Shown: one piece after another, positions 33,448 through 44,100 of the stretch
How positions within the stretch are numbered: the first letter of the stretch is position 1
Layout of the letters: each line of letters begins with the position of its first letter
Assembly: GCF_950295315.1 (NCBI RefSeq)
Contig: NC_080185.1
Coordinates: 44,187,237 to 44,251,236 of the forward strand
Reading direction: 5' to 3'
Origin: Erinaceus europaeus
Taxonomy: Eukaryota; Chordata; Mammalia; Eulipotyphla; Erinaceidae
Length of the DNA stretch: 64,000 nt
Translations under genes and position numbers: made by a program
The notes under the pieces: generated by a model
What the model was told of the DNA's origin: nothing
Databases searched by the model: none
Seen by the model: the letters and a program-made list of their open reading frames with translations, nothing else

Positions 33448-34608
33448 GAACAACATCTTATGGGCCCTCCCAGGACCTTGTCCTCACCATAAAGCATTGA
33501 AGGTAGGGATAGCCCCGGTCTCCAAAGAGAGGCCCAGGGTATCCTGCCCTGCCACTCGAAAAAGACTGGTCCTGAAATCAGTGCAATCTACAATGTTCCC
33601 AGTTGTGACCATGAGCTGTAAGCTCAGACCAATAGGGACTTAGAGGTTACACAGGCTCTGGTGCTAAATATATGTATATAGGCCCTGGAACAGGTGGCTG
33701 GAAGTAAATAGTTAATTTTAGCCACAGAAATCTTTTTTTTTTTTCAGGAACGGGCACTACTCTCCGCCCTAATCCAACTTTCTAGCCCTTTTTCTCTACT
33801 CTGACACCATTCATTCTCTCAGACAATATTCCTATGCAATTTCAAGCTAGCTACTCCAGCAAAACTAACATAGTTGTATACCCCCAGGAACATGCTTAAA
33901 ATGGATTTCCTAGCTTTCTTTTACCCTACTCTCATCTGCTCTAACCCTACCTTTTGGTTCCTGCTCATTAACCATCATGTCTCAACTTAGGTCATGCCAC
34001 CTTCCAGACACCAGGTTACAGATGCTACCATGACTCCATCCTGACTTCTCTGCGCAGAGGAACTCACCAATGTGTCCTGGACCCTCACATCTCCAGAGCT
34101 CTGGTCCACTAGGGAAAGATAGAAACAGGCTGAGGGTATGGATCAACCTTTCAATGTCTATGTTCAGCAGAGAAGCAATTACAGAAGCCAGAACTCCTAC
34201 CTTCTGCTCCCCATAAACAACCTTGATCCATACTCCCAGAGGGGAAGAAGTGATAGGATGAAGATAAGTGGACTCTAAATTCCAGGTCAATCAGCAATGA
34301 GAGAGAGAGAGAGAGAGAGAGAAAGAAAGAAGGAAAAGGAGAGGGACATATGGAGGTAGTTATTTTGTTATGAGTGGCTTGGAGGAGAAGAGAGGATTGA
34401 ATCAAAAAAAGAAGGGGCAACTATGTCTAAATGTGGACAGACAGTTGTAGAGATTATTGTTGGCCCATGTCTACATCCTTAGGGGGGACTGTGGTGGACT
34501 GCAGTGGGGAGAGTGAAGACTCAGACCTCTGGTGGTGGCAATGGTGTGGAGTCAAACCCCTGTAGACATGGAATTCTGTAATATAAAATTAAGTAAATAA
34601 AAGAACAG
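33448..34608 (+). mobile_element. L1 3' UTR, subfamily II
   Basis: Sense counterpart of the copy at 20281-21238, longer at its 5' end. It has the shared UTR core (GTTCAGCAGAGAAGCAATTAC near 34159), an internal (GA)n at about 34298-34322, and a distinct 3' terminus ending TGTAATATAAAATTAAGTAAAT. Confidence 0.82.
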
Positions 34609-34621
34609 TAAGATGAAAAAT

Positions 34622-34767
34622 TAGAAAGACACCTGCAGACCTGCTTCACTACTTGTTAAGCATCCCCCTACAGGTGGGGAGCTGGGGGCTCACACCAGGA
34701 TCCTTTTGCGGGTCCTTGTGCTTTGTACTATGGGTGCTTAACCTGGTGCCACCACCCTGCATCTCTC
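34622..34767 (-). mobile_element. SINE-A head half
   Basis: Reversed ACACCTGCAGACCTGCTTCAC to a degraded head end at CCACCACCCTGC. The body and tail are missing. Confidence 0.8.
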
Positions 34768-34832
34768 TTTCCATCTCCCCCTATCATCTTTATTTCTGGT
34801 TGTCTGTATCCAATAAATAAAGATAATAAGAA
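34768..34832 (+). mobile_element. SINE-A2 tail fragment
   Basis: Sense tail only: CT-rich segment, TTTCTGGTTGTCTGTATCC and AATAAATAAAGATAATAAG. It faces the preceding reversed head. Confidence 0.75.
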
Positions 34833-35399
34833 TTACAAAAGAGTAGACTGGAGAAAGAAACTTTATCAGATGCTATCCAACTCCTACCTAAGGGTATGAA
34901 GCAGATTCCTCACAATGTTATGTTTATATTTCTGGTTTCAAATGTTAATGCTTGCATGCATCTATGTGTGTGTTGCTGGGATATTTTTTTCAGAGAGAAA
35001 GAGAGAGAATGAGAGAAAGGGAGAGAGAGAATGAATTGTTGTCATGGATGCTACACAAGTATGAGCCTGATGACCACACTGTAGGCAGCTTTGGTGTTAT
35101 GGTATTTCTCCCTCTCTCCCGTTGTCTCGTTATCTGAAAAAACAAAATTATCTTGGAGGAGTGAAACCCTGGTAGCACCTAGTTAAAAAAATAAGATGTG
35201 ATGGAATAGCTCATTCCGACTTTCTTCATTCTCTTGGTTAACAGAATTATACAATGGTAGGAAAGTTTAGTAAGTTGACACTGATTTAAATGTATCTGGA
35301 GGGCTTGCTATTTAAAACAAGAATGTATAAACATTAATTTGTTTGCTTCATTTGTTTATGTAACAGTCTTTTTTCAGTTGTCTTTTGTTTGTTAAACAG
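34833..35399. other. Spacer with short GA-rich tract
   Basis: A GA-rich stretch lies at about 34992-35031. Otherwise nothing recognised. Confidence 0.5.
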
Positions 35400-35632
35400 T
35401 TTATTTATCTATGTACAAGCATATGGGGAAGGGGTAAGGCCAGGGCTCACACGTGCATGATTTCACTGCTGCTAGGCTGACTATTTTATTCAGAGAAAGA
35501 GAGAAAAAGAGAGCGAGCAAGTGAGAGACCCAAGCACCAGTGTGTAATATGAAATGCTGGGCATATAACCAGGGACCTTACCTCACATTTGCGAATTCCG
35601 TGCTCTACCTTCTGAGCTACCTTTATGACCAC
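35400..35632 (-). mobile_element. Old SINE-C-like element
   Basis: TTTATTTATCTATG start, GA-rich centre, CATATAACCAGGGACC B-box region and a head-like GCTCTACCTTCTGAGCTACC end. Confidence 0.6.
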
Positions 35633-36230
35633 ATGATGACACTATTTCACTTTTCAAATTGAATTTATTAATTTTGAATAGGGATTTAATGATGGTTTAC
35701 AAGACTGGAGGTCACGATGGTCAGTGAAGTAAAGAGGGGAAAGACAGCTAGTGGAGGGTTTCACTCGTGCATGGAATTGAAAGGCATAAATCCCGCAAGA
35801 GAGGGTGTGGGAAGGAGAAGCTAAACTGTCTCTAAGATTTTGTGAAAACTGGTGATTATCAGAGGTGGGGGGGGCGGGACTTTGATGGTGGGTGTGTTTT
35901 GGATTGTTATCCCTGTGACTCTATTTTATCTGATAGTATCAACGGTAATGTTTTCTTTTCATGGTAAACATGTTAGAACATCATCTCAAGTTGTAAAATC
36001 CCAACACTGTTTCAGGCAGCTTCCTCTTGGAGAATGTTTCACATGGATGCAAGTGTCCGCCTTCCTGTTTATGTCTAGCACAATAGCTTCTCCATTGGCT
36101 TCCATATCTCCTTATATCTCACTTGGAGGTCATGTCTTCTCTTTCCTGTTGTTCCTTTGTGTCTTGTCTAGCAACTAAGTCCTCTTTGAACTTAAGTTCC
36201 CCTGAGTTTTCTTAACAGGTCCTACTTTTA
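35633..36230. other. Unassigned spacer
   Basis: Positions near 35670-35720 (GGGATTTAATGATGGTTTACA) resemble an old L1 3' UTR start. The rest is unassigned; no gene is seen. Confidence 0.4.
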
Positions 36231-36372
36231 AAAATTATTATTATTATTAATATTATTAGAGCATCATTTAACTCTGGTTTATGGTGGCTATGGGGATTGA
36301 ACCTGGGACTTTGGAGCCTCAGACATGTAAATCTTTTTTGCAGAACCATTGTACTATCACCCCAGACCCAGA
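36231..36372 (-). mobile_element. SINE-B
   Basis: (ATT)n tail complement, CTCTGGTTTATGGTGGC, GGGATTGAACCTGGGAC and an ACCATTGTACTATCACCCC head. Confidence 0.85.
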
Positions 36373-36626
36373 TCTACTGTTTTAACAACCCTCTTGCTAG
36401 AAATATCTTCGAAGAACGGCTCTAGTTCTGTATTTCCAGTAGATATGGTCTTAATCTCAATATGTTTAAAACTTGACTACATCAAAATCTCTCTAGAGCT
36501 TTTCTCTAATATAAACACATGATTTTCTTCTTTACTGCTTAGTACAGAAAGTACAGAGAAGCAGAAGAACATAATCGCACCCATGGCGTTATGCACAAAA
36601 GGTTAACTGAATATTATGCTTTTAAA

Positions 36627-36890
36627 AAATATTTATTTTCCCTTTTGTTGGCCTTGTTTTATTGTCGTACTTATTGATGTCATCGTTGTTGGATTGGACA
36701 GAGAGAAATGAAGAGAGAAGGAGAAGACAGAGATGGGGAAAGAAAGGCACCTGCAGACCTGCTTCACTACCTGTGAAGCGACTTCCCAGTAGGTGGGGAG
36801 CCGAGCCCGGAGCTCGAACTGGTCTTTACTCTGGTCCTTGCTCTTTGCACCATGTGTGCTTAACCCGCTGTGCTACCGCCAAACTCCTAT
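36627..36890 (-). mobile_element. SINE-A
   Basis: TTTATTTTCCCTTTTGTTGGCC start, GGATTGGACAGAGAG body, GCTCGAACTGG B box and GCTACCGCCAAACTCC head end. No tail module. Confidence 0.9.
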
Positions 36891-36910
36891 ATTATATATA
36901 TTTTAATGTG

Positions 36911-37196
36911 TTGCCTCCAGGGTTATCGCTGGGGCTTGATAACCGCACTATGACTCCACCACTCTAGGCAGCCAGTTATTCCTTTTTTTTTTTTAATTTG
37001 ATAGGGCAGAGATAAATTGAGAGGGGTAAAGGACATAGAGAAAATATGTGAGAGAAAGACACCTGAAGAACTGGTTCACTGCCCATGAAGTCCCCCCTCC
37101 ACCATCCCCATGCAGCTGGAAGGGTGGGAGCTTGAACCTGGGTCCTTGAGCATGGCAATGTGTGAGCTTAACTGGGTGAGCCACCATCCAGTCCCA
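36911..37196 (-). mobile_element. SINE-A2 with 3' tail module
   Basis: Tail module TTGCCTCCAGGGTTATCGC, T-run at 36983-36995, purine-rich body and GAGCTTGAACCTGGGTCC B box, then a GCCACCATCCAGTCCC head end. Confidence 0.9.
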
Positions 37197-38027
37197 CGGA
37201 TTTATGTTATGGTGTCGTTTTCTAAATTATTTCCTGTGTATTTCTCACTTAATGTTTGGGAACCTATCATAAACATCTTTCTATTTAAATATATGAAAGA
37301 ATACAGTGCTTGGGATGACTGGAGTCTTCAGATTTTTATGTACTCAAGGTATATAATAATTTAATCATATACAATAATAATGTAATACAATTTATAATTC
37401 CATGAGCTGTATCACAGATATGTATATACAGATAAATGAATAATATATTTACCAAAAAGTTCCCTATGTAGGGTGTTTATTTCAGACTTACTGATATGAC
37501 AGGCGGTGTTTACTTCAATCCCCTTTGCTTGTACCCCACATGTGGCTCTTAGCATACACAGCTGTTGTAGTGGTTGCTTGAGCTTGATGTAGCTTCTCAA
37601 AATGATGTTATAATTTTTGAGACCAGTTTTTATGTTTCCTGCGTCTTAATAGAGTTTAAGCATTCAGTAAATATTTGTTGAGTAAATAGAGAGATGAGCT
37701 TTCCAGGTTGGGTGACAGAAAGAATGACACATTTGTTGACAAGAGGGACAGTGGTTTGAGGGAGATAGGAATCTGTATGCCTGATGAATTTGACTTGAAA
37801 TACACTCTTGTTGGAGGGAATGGGGGGTATTTTCAGTTAAAAATAAATGTATTTTTAAAAAATAATCCCCAGAAAAGTCGAGTCAACTTCCTGTCCTTTT
37901 CATTTTAGTAGCTTCAAGTTAATGTCCAATTCCAGATTCCTTTCGTGTTAGATGGTGTCTCAGATTCTTCACTACCAAATCTTGAGTGGGAATGACTCTT
38001 CGTTCAATCTGATTAAAAGCAGGTATT
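37197..38027. other. Low-repeat spacer with L2 3' end
   Basis: L2-like terminus (AGCATTCAGTAAATATTTG) at about 37655-37695. No gene is seen elsewhere. Confidence 0.5.
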
Positions 38028-38172
38028 TGGCACTGAGGAGATAACATAATGGTCATGCCAAGTGACTTTCATGCGTGAGGTTCCGAGCTTTCAGGTTCAA
38101 CCACCAGCACCACCATCGGCAGCTGGTGAGCAGTGCTCCGCTCTTCCTGTATCTCTCTCATTAAAATTAACG
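38028..38172 (+). mobile_element. SINE-B, 3'-short
   Basis: Sense head GAGGAGATAACATAATGGTCATGCC, B box GGTTCAACCACC near 38094 and an AGCAGTGCTCCGC end. Confidence 0.82.
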
Positions 38173-38284
38173 TGCCCCACGCCCCTAATTTTTAAGCTGT
38201 TATTCAAATACCTCCCTTTTCTCATTGTTCTCTGTTTCATAGTTTAAGCTTCAGATGTGGTGGGAAATTTGTGAAATGGTGAAG

Positions 38285-38425
38285 GTGGGCATAGCAATTT
38301 TTATTCATATATATATATATATGGGGGAGGGAGGGGGAAAGTGGATCATCAGTCTGGTACATGCAGTGCTGAGGATCAAACTCAGGACAGTCCACTTACA
38401 TTCTATCAGCATACCCCCAGGCCAC
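38285..38425 (-). mobile_element. SINE-C with (TA)n
   Basis: A (TA)n at 38308-38322, then ATCAGTCTGGTACATGCAGTGC, GGATCAAACTCAGGAC and a degraded head. Confidence 0.75.
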
Positions 38426-38548
38426 CATTCCCTGAGTTGTAGATGCCCCTATTATATGGCGGGTTTGGTAGGGAGACATGTTAACGGTTATGCACTACTT
38501 CCTGTAGAACTCTGCCAATGAAGACTTTCTACTGCAGAGAATCTGAGT

Positions 38549-38912
38549 TTTTTTTTTTTTTCTTTTTTGCCTCCAAGGTTATTGCTGGGGCTTGGTGTCT
38601 GCACCACGAATCCTCTGCTCCCAGAGACTAATTTTTTCCCTTTTGGTTGCCCTTGCTGTTTTATCATTGTTGTGGTTATTATTGTTGTTGTTGTTATTGA
38701 TGTCATTGTTGTTGGATAGGACAGAGAGAAATGGAGAGAGTAGGGGAAGACAGAGAGGGGGAGATAAAGAGAGACACCTGCACACCTGCTTCACTGCTTA
38801 TGAAGTGACTCCCCTGCAAGTGGGCAGCCAGGGGCTTGAACCGGGATCCTTACGCCAGTCCTTGTGCTTTGCGCCATGTGTGCTTAACCCGCTGCACTAC
38901 TACCAGATCCCC
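38549..38912 (-). mobile_element. SINE-A with 3' tail module
   Basis: T-run, tail module (TTTGCCTCCAAGGTTATTGC), body with GTTGTTGTTGTTATTG and GGACAGAGAGAAATGG, B box GGCTTGAACCGGG and a head end at CTACCAGATCCCC. CTGAG(T/C)TTTT flanks both ends. Confidence 0.92.
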
Positions 38913-39601
38913 TGAGCTTTTGATGCACACACCCTTGCCTGCTTGATTTATCTTGGCTATCTCACTGACAAATATGACATGTCTAAAATGAAACTCTTTA
39001 TGCCCCCCCACAATATAACTCTCTTTTAAAACCTGCTTGTTTTATTCTCTCCCAACTTAGTAAATCATATCATTCATTTAGTTGAATGGTTTTTCCTAGT
39101 TTCTGGGTCACCTTCCTCAATATATCTTTTATCCATCTGTCTTTTCTTTTCTGCCAATACCTTATTCTAAACTGTCTCAGCATGTGTCTGCCTACCGTAG
39201 CCATCTTTCCAGTTTTGCTTCTTTTGCTTTTGCCTTCCTCAAACTCAGAGAAGCCTTGGTGATTCTGTAGCTTACATTGATTGTCTATTATGATTTTCAT
39301 TGTGCAAATCCATCAATGGTACTCCTTGTACTTGAGAGAAATTCCAGATACTTCACTATAGTTTGTGGGGCTCTGCAAGATGGAGCCTTCCTTTGCCAAC
39401 AGGTCCGACTTAACTTCTCCACCACCACCCCACCTTACCTTGGCATTCTGCTTCTTTTCATTCTTAAAATACACCAAACTTTTCCCCCAACTTCAGAGCC
39501 TTCATCTGTGATGACCTTTTATTTTTTTCTGAATAAAAAGATGAAGGAGAAGTTTGCAGGGCAAGTTTAAAGGGAGACACATATGTTGAAGACAGAGCAA
39601 G
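38913..39601 (+). other. Low-repeat spacer with L2 fragment
   Basis: 39300-39515 has L2 wording in sense (CATTCTTAAAATACACCAAAC, then CTTCAGAGCC). Nothing else is assigned. Confidence 0.45.
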
Positions 39602-39613
39602 AAGTCAGCTAAC

Positions 39614-39791
39614 CAAAGTAAAAAACTCTGGGGTGGGGGTGGGGGAGAGTACAGGTCCTGGAAAAGGATGACAGAGGACCTAGTGAGAGTTGTATTTTTA
39701 TGTGGAAACTGAGAAATGTTATGCATGTACAAACTATTGCATTTACTGTTGACTGTAAAACGTTAATTCCCCCAATAAAGAAATTTTTTAA
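39614..39791 (+). mobile_element. Older-type L1 3' end with 12-bp TSD
   Basis: A 178-bp L1 terminus (GAGAGTTGTATTTTTATGTGG, CCCCAATAAAG) like the one ending at 44100, flanked by AAGTCAGCTAAC at 39602-39613 and 39792-39803. Confidence 0.9.
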
Positions 39792-39803
39792 AAGTCAGCT
39801 AAC

Positions 39804-40127
39804 ACAGAAATTGAACACCCTTTGGTTACTGGAGAATTCTGCAGGAATGTGGTTTTTGGGGGTGCTAGAACATAGGGTGGAGTATCTAGGTAAAGAACAC
39901 AGATTCTCCTGTAGCTTTATTTATAGATGTCAGTGTTGCCAGTGTGGCCAAGACATTATGAATTTCTAACCCTCCAAATTCAAACACTTGAAAGTATTCC
40001 ATGCAGAGAAGCTGTGCTGATAAGCCAGAGCTGACATTTTGACAAAAGACAGTTGGGGTAGAATCTTCTCAAAGTCCCCCACATAAAATCAAGTTAGAAT
40101 AGTTTGTGACTCGGTTCATCTTTAATA
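39804..40127. other. Spacer
   Basis: Nothing recognised. Confidence 0.5.
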
Positions 40128-40140
40128 TTAGAACATTTTT

Positions 40141-40416
40141 AAGATTTTATTTATAAAATGGGAATATTGACAAGGTCATAAGGTAAGAGGGGTACAATTA
40201 CACACAATCCCCCCACCCAGAACTCCATATCCACTCCCCTCCTCTGAAAGCTTCCCTATTCTTTATCCCTCTGGGGTATGGACCCAAGGTCATTATGGGG
40301 TGCATAATGTGGAAGGTCTAGCTTCTGTAATTGCTACCCATCTGAATATGGGTGTTGGCAGGTCGATCCACACTCACAGCCTGTCTTTATTTCTTAACTC
40401 TTTTTCAGTCATCAGG
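40141..40416 (-). mobile_element. L1 3' end with 5' inversion
   Basis: 40141-40393 is reversed L1 3' terminus. 40395-40416 (TTAACTCTTTTTCAGTCATC) is UTR sequence from further 5' in the element but in the opposite orientation. Near-identical flanks TTAG(A/C)ACATTTTT lie at 40128-40140 and 40417-40429. Confidence 0.85.
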
Positions 40417-40621
40417 TTAGCACATTTTTCACAGATGATTCTCTGACACTTCAGTCTTGCCCTCTCCTTGCTATTAAGAGTTAAGAACTCACCTATGCCA
40501 CAACTTCTGTGACCAAAGGGATGGGAACATGCTAATTTTGCTTCATTTAGTAAGTGTGTACTTACTTCTCTGTATAAACATTTTGTCTGTCTGACTGCCT
40601 GTCTTATCTATTTCCTGCTTC

Positions 40622-40745
40622 CTTTTTCTTATTACCAAAACCCTGCTCAGCTCTGTCTTATGTTGTTATTAGGGACTGTATCTGGATCCTTTTAACCTCA
40701 AACATGAAAGTCTGTTGCACAAACTACTGTTATATCTCCCCAGCT
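40622..40745 (-). mobile_element. SINE-B
   Basis: CCTGCTCAGCTCTGTCTTATG, a degraded B box and a TATATCTCCCCAG head end. Confidence 0.8.
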
Positions 40746-40790
40746 CTGTTTCCTTGTCTTGTCTTTTTGTGAGTTTCTAGCAAACAGAAA

Positions 40791-41138
40791 ACTTTTTTTT
40801 TTTTTTTTGCCTCCAGGGTTATTGCTGGGGCTCAGTGCCTGCACTATGAATCCATTGTTCCTGGAGGCTACTTTTTCTCATTTTGTTGCCCTTGTTGTTG
40901 TCAGTATCGTTGCCATTGCTGTAGTTGCTGTTGAATGGGACAGAGAAATGGAGAGAGGAGGGGAAGACAGAGAGGGGAAAGAAAGATAGATACCTGCAGA
41001 CCTGCTTCACAGCTTGTGAAGTGACAACCCACACACACCCCGCAGGTGGGGAGCTGGGGGCTCAAACTGGGATTCTTACGCCTGTCCTTGCACTTTGCTC
41101 CATGTGTGCTCAACCTGCTGGGCAACTGCCCAACCCCC
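40791..41138 (-). mobile_element. SINE-A with 3' tail module
   Basis: T-run, TTGCCTCCAGGGTTATTGCTG tail module, SINE-A body and head with GGGGCTCAAACTGGG, ending CTGCCCAACCCCC. AGAAA(A/C)CTT flanks both ends. Confidence 0.9.
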
Positions 41139-41499
41139 AGAAACCTTCTTTTATTCGGTTTCTTACTTCACAATATAGAGTGAGTAAAGGGCTAAGTAGA
41201 CACCCTGAGGGCTCTACAAATCCTGATTCCATTCAATAACGGGCTAGTTGAGTGTTTCAAAGAAACACAATTTGAGTAGGGGGGGGGGAGCCCTAGTACT
41301 TTTCAATTTGTTCTTTAATTGGTTAATGCAATTGAAATCTGATTTCACATCTATTAGACACACAGCGGGCTCACAAATGCTTTGTGATAGTCTAGGCGTC
41401 AGCTACGTGCTTGGTGTTCTTTGGTGTGTATGTGTGTGTGCATGTGCACCCACTTCTGCCTGCACAGTCTCACTCTTAGTGGACCTTTATAATTGGATC
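41139..41499. other. Spacer
   Basis: No gene is seen. A short TGTGTGTG stretch sits near 41424-41442. Confidence 0.5.
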
Positions 41500-42065
41500 A
41501 TTAAGCTGGTGCTGTCAAAGTTTGAAGGGGTGGAATGTGGTTGGCAGAATTCTAAGGTGTCCTTCAGAATTCTTACCCTCTAGTTGTACATGCTAACTGT
41601 GTGTTATATTCTCTTCTGCTTAAGTGTAACTGAGATCGCTGGATGCCCAGGGTGATTGCCCATGTGTCTGTGATTTTGAAGATATAATTAAAGTCCCATC
41701 CAGAGGAGAGGCAGTTCTCCTGCTAACCTTGATGAAGCAAACAGTCCTGCTGTAAACTGTCTATGAAAGGTGTAGTCTCTAGAGTTTCTGCCTGTCAAGG
41801 TCCTCAATCCAACAGCCATGAGGAAGGAACTGAATCTAGACAACCACCTGAACGATCTTGGAAGAGGATTCTAATGTTCATATGTGTGTGTAGCCCTGCC
41901 AACACCTTCCTTAGAGTTTTCTAGGACCCTCAGCAGTGCACCCAACCATGTCTGGACTTCTGACCGATGAAACTGCAAATAATGAATGTGTGCTCTTTTA
42001 AACTGGCTGCCTTGTTTGTAGCCATTTGTTAGTTAACAATTAACAGTACCTAATTAACTAATACA
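41500..42065 (+). mobile_element. MLT1-like LTR (ERVL-MaLR), solo and old
   Basis: The wording follows an MLT1-type LTR: GAAGATATAATTAAAGTCCC, CCCTGCCAACACCTTC, TGGACTTCTGACCGATGAAAC, a degenerate polyadenylation region and TTAACAATTAACAG to ACTAATAC at the end. No internal retroviral sequence adjoins it. The subfamily and exact ends are uncertain. Confidence 0.6.
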
Positions 42066-42182
42066 ACTCATAGGATATGTGCACTAACATTTTAAATGTT
42101 TGCCCCATTATTTTGGTTTGCAAGAGCCTCCTTAACAAAGTCCACGGACTAGATGGTTTTGTTCAACAATAAAAGAAGAAAC

Positions 42183-42360
42183 AGGCAGAAGTAGATAGTA
42201 TAATGGTTATGCAAAGAGACTCTCATGCTTGAGGCTCTAAAGTCCCAGGTTCAATCCCCCACACCACCACAAACCAGAGCTGAGCAGTGTTCTGGTAGAA
42301 ACAACACACACACACACACACACACACAACACACACACACACATAATTTCCAAATAAAAA
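42183..42360 (+). mobile_element. SINE-B with (CA)n tail
   Basis: Sense head AGTATAATGGTTATGCAAAG (A box), B box GGTTCAATCCCCC near 42249, GAGCTGAGCAGTGTTCTGG, then (CA)n and an AAATAAAAAC end. Confidence 0.9.
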
Positions 42361-42542
42361 CATATATATAATCTCCAAATATTTATTGATTGATTAAGCA
42401 CCCACTGTATAAAAAGATTGTGTGAAATGTCGAAAAGTGTCAGTCCCTACTTTAAAAAAAATGTCACTGTTGTTACTAAAAGAAAAAACATTCTCACAGT
42501 TCTAGAGGCCAACTATCCAAGATGTCAGCAGACTTATTTTCA

Positions 42543-43424
42543 TCTTAGTATTTTTTTATTAGGGATTTAACATTATTTTACAGAATTATCAGACTTGAGG
42601 TGCATTTTCATACCCACATATGATACATGTTAGTCACCACACCCTCCGTTCAAGTTCTGTACCCTCAGTCCCACTATAGCCTTCTTAGTTCTCACATCCT
42701 TCAAGAAACAATATGGTGAGTCCTCTTTTCTGTTTTGTCTTTGGCAAGTGTGTTTGCTTTGGTCATCCATATTACCTATAGTCCCCATATGAAGTGAAAT
42801 TTTCTGGTAGCTGTCCTTAACCTCTTGTTTTCACTCAGCATAATCACCTCAAGTTCCATCTATTTTGTTCCAAATGATACAATCTCATATTTTTTTTGGA
42901 TTGCAAAGTAGTAGTCCATGTATATATCTTCCACAACTTTTTTATTATTCATTTGTCATTGGACATTTAAGTACTTTCATAATGTAGCTACTACATGACA
43001 TAGCAATAAACATAGAGGCGCACATAGTCTTTCAAATGTGTGCTTCCATCTCCTCTGAGTACATACCTAGGAGTGGCATTGCTGGATCTTAGATTATCTT
43101 CATGTTTATTTGCATAAGGACTATCTCTATCATTTTGCATGGGGGGCTGTGCCAGTTTGCATTCCCACCAACAGTGTACCAGACATCTTTTTCTCATCCT
43201 GGTGAACAAATGTCATACCCTGTTTTGTTGATGCTGTCCATTCTCACAGGTATGAAGTGGTATCTCCTTGTGGTCTTAATGTGCATTTCTCTAATGATAA
43301 GTGACATAGAGATTTTTTTTTAAATATGTCTGTGGGCCATCTGGATGTCTTCTTTAGAGAATTTTCTATTCAGATCTTTTGTCTATTTTATCATTGCATT
43401 GCTGTTTTGCTGTGGAGATGAAGT
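42543..43424 (-). mobile_element. Older L1, 3' UTR and ORF2 C-terminus
   Basis: T-rich start at 42548, older L1 3' UTR to about 42860, then ORF2 C-terminal coding remnants: the zinc-knuckle region (CLVHCWWECKLAQP, minus frame, about 43130-43200) and upstream sequence to about 43424. Frames are broken. Confidence 0.82.
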
Positions 43425-44100
43425 TCTACCTAAATCAATTTATAGACTCAGTGTAATCACTATTAAAACATCAAATTCATTCTTCAAGGAAGTATAACAA
43501 TCCTAAAATTTGCATGGGATCAAAAATGACCACAAGTAGCCAAAGCAATTCTGAAATAAATGAAAATAAATGGTGGTATTGTGCTTCTTGATTTCCAAAT
43601 ATATTAGAAAGCAATGGTAATTCAGCATTGTGTTATGTTCATAGCAGCGCAATTTGTAATAGGCCAAACCTTGGAAGTAACCTAGATGTCCAACAACAGA
43701 TAAGCAGCTAAGAAAGTTGTGATACACATACACAATGGAATACCACTCAGCTATTAAGAATGATGAATTCACCTTCTTGACCTTATCTTGGATGGAGCTT
43801 GAAGGAGTTAAGTGAGATAAGTCAGAAGAAGATGGATATGGGATGACCTCACTCATGGATAGAAGTTGAAAAAAAAAAGTACAGAGGTGGAAAACACAAA
43901 GTAGAACTTGGCCTGGGTATGGTGTATTGCACCAAAGTAAAGGTCTCTGGGCTGAGAGAGGGCTTTCAGGTCCTGGTGATCGATGGTGGAGGAGGACCTA
44001 GGTGAGTAGTTAAGAGTGCCATGCTGAAAATTGAGAAATTTTACATATGTATCAAAATCTGTATTTACTGAAAACTATTAATACCCTCAATTAAAAAAAA
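43425..44100 (+). mobile_element. Older L1, ORF2 3' part and 3' UTR, internally deleted
   Basis: Starts in ORF2 (ACCTAAATCAATTTATAGAC), jumps near 43625 to the ORF2 terminus (AGCAGCGCAATTTGTAATAG, ATACCACTCAGCTATTAAG) and ends with a short UTR and A-run at 44090-44104. It lies head-to-head with the minus-strand L1 on its left. Confidence 0.82.

Noticed and set aside
43625..43860. CRISPR-like or phage-like repeats
   Set aside because: No spaced direct repeats are present, and the genome is mammalian.
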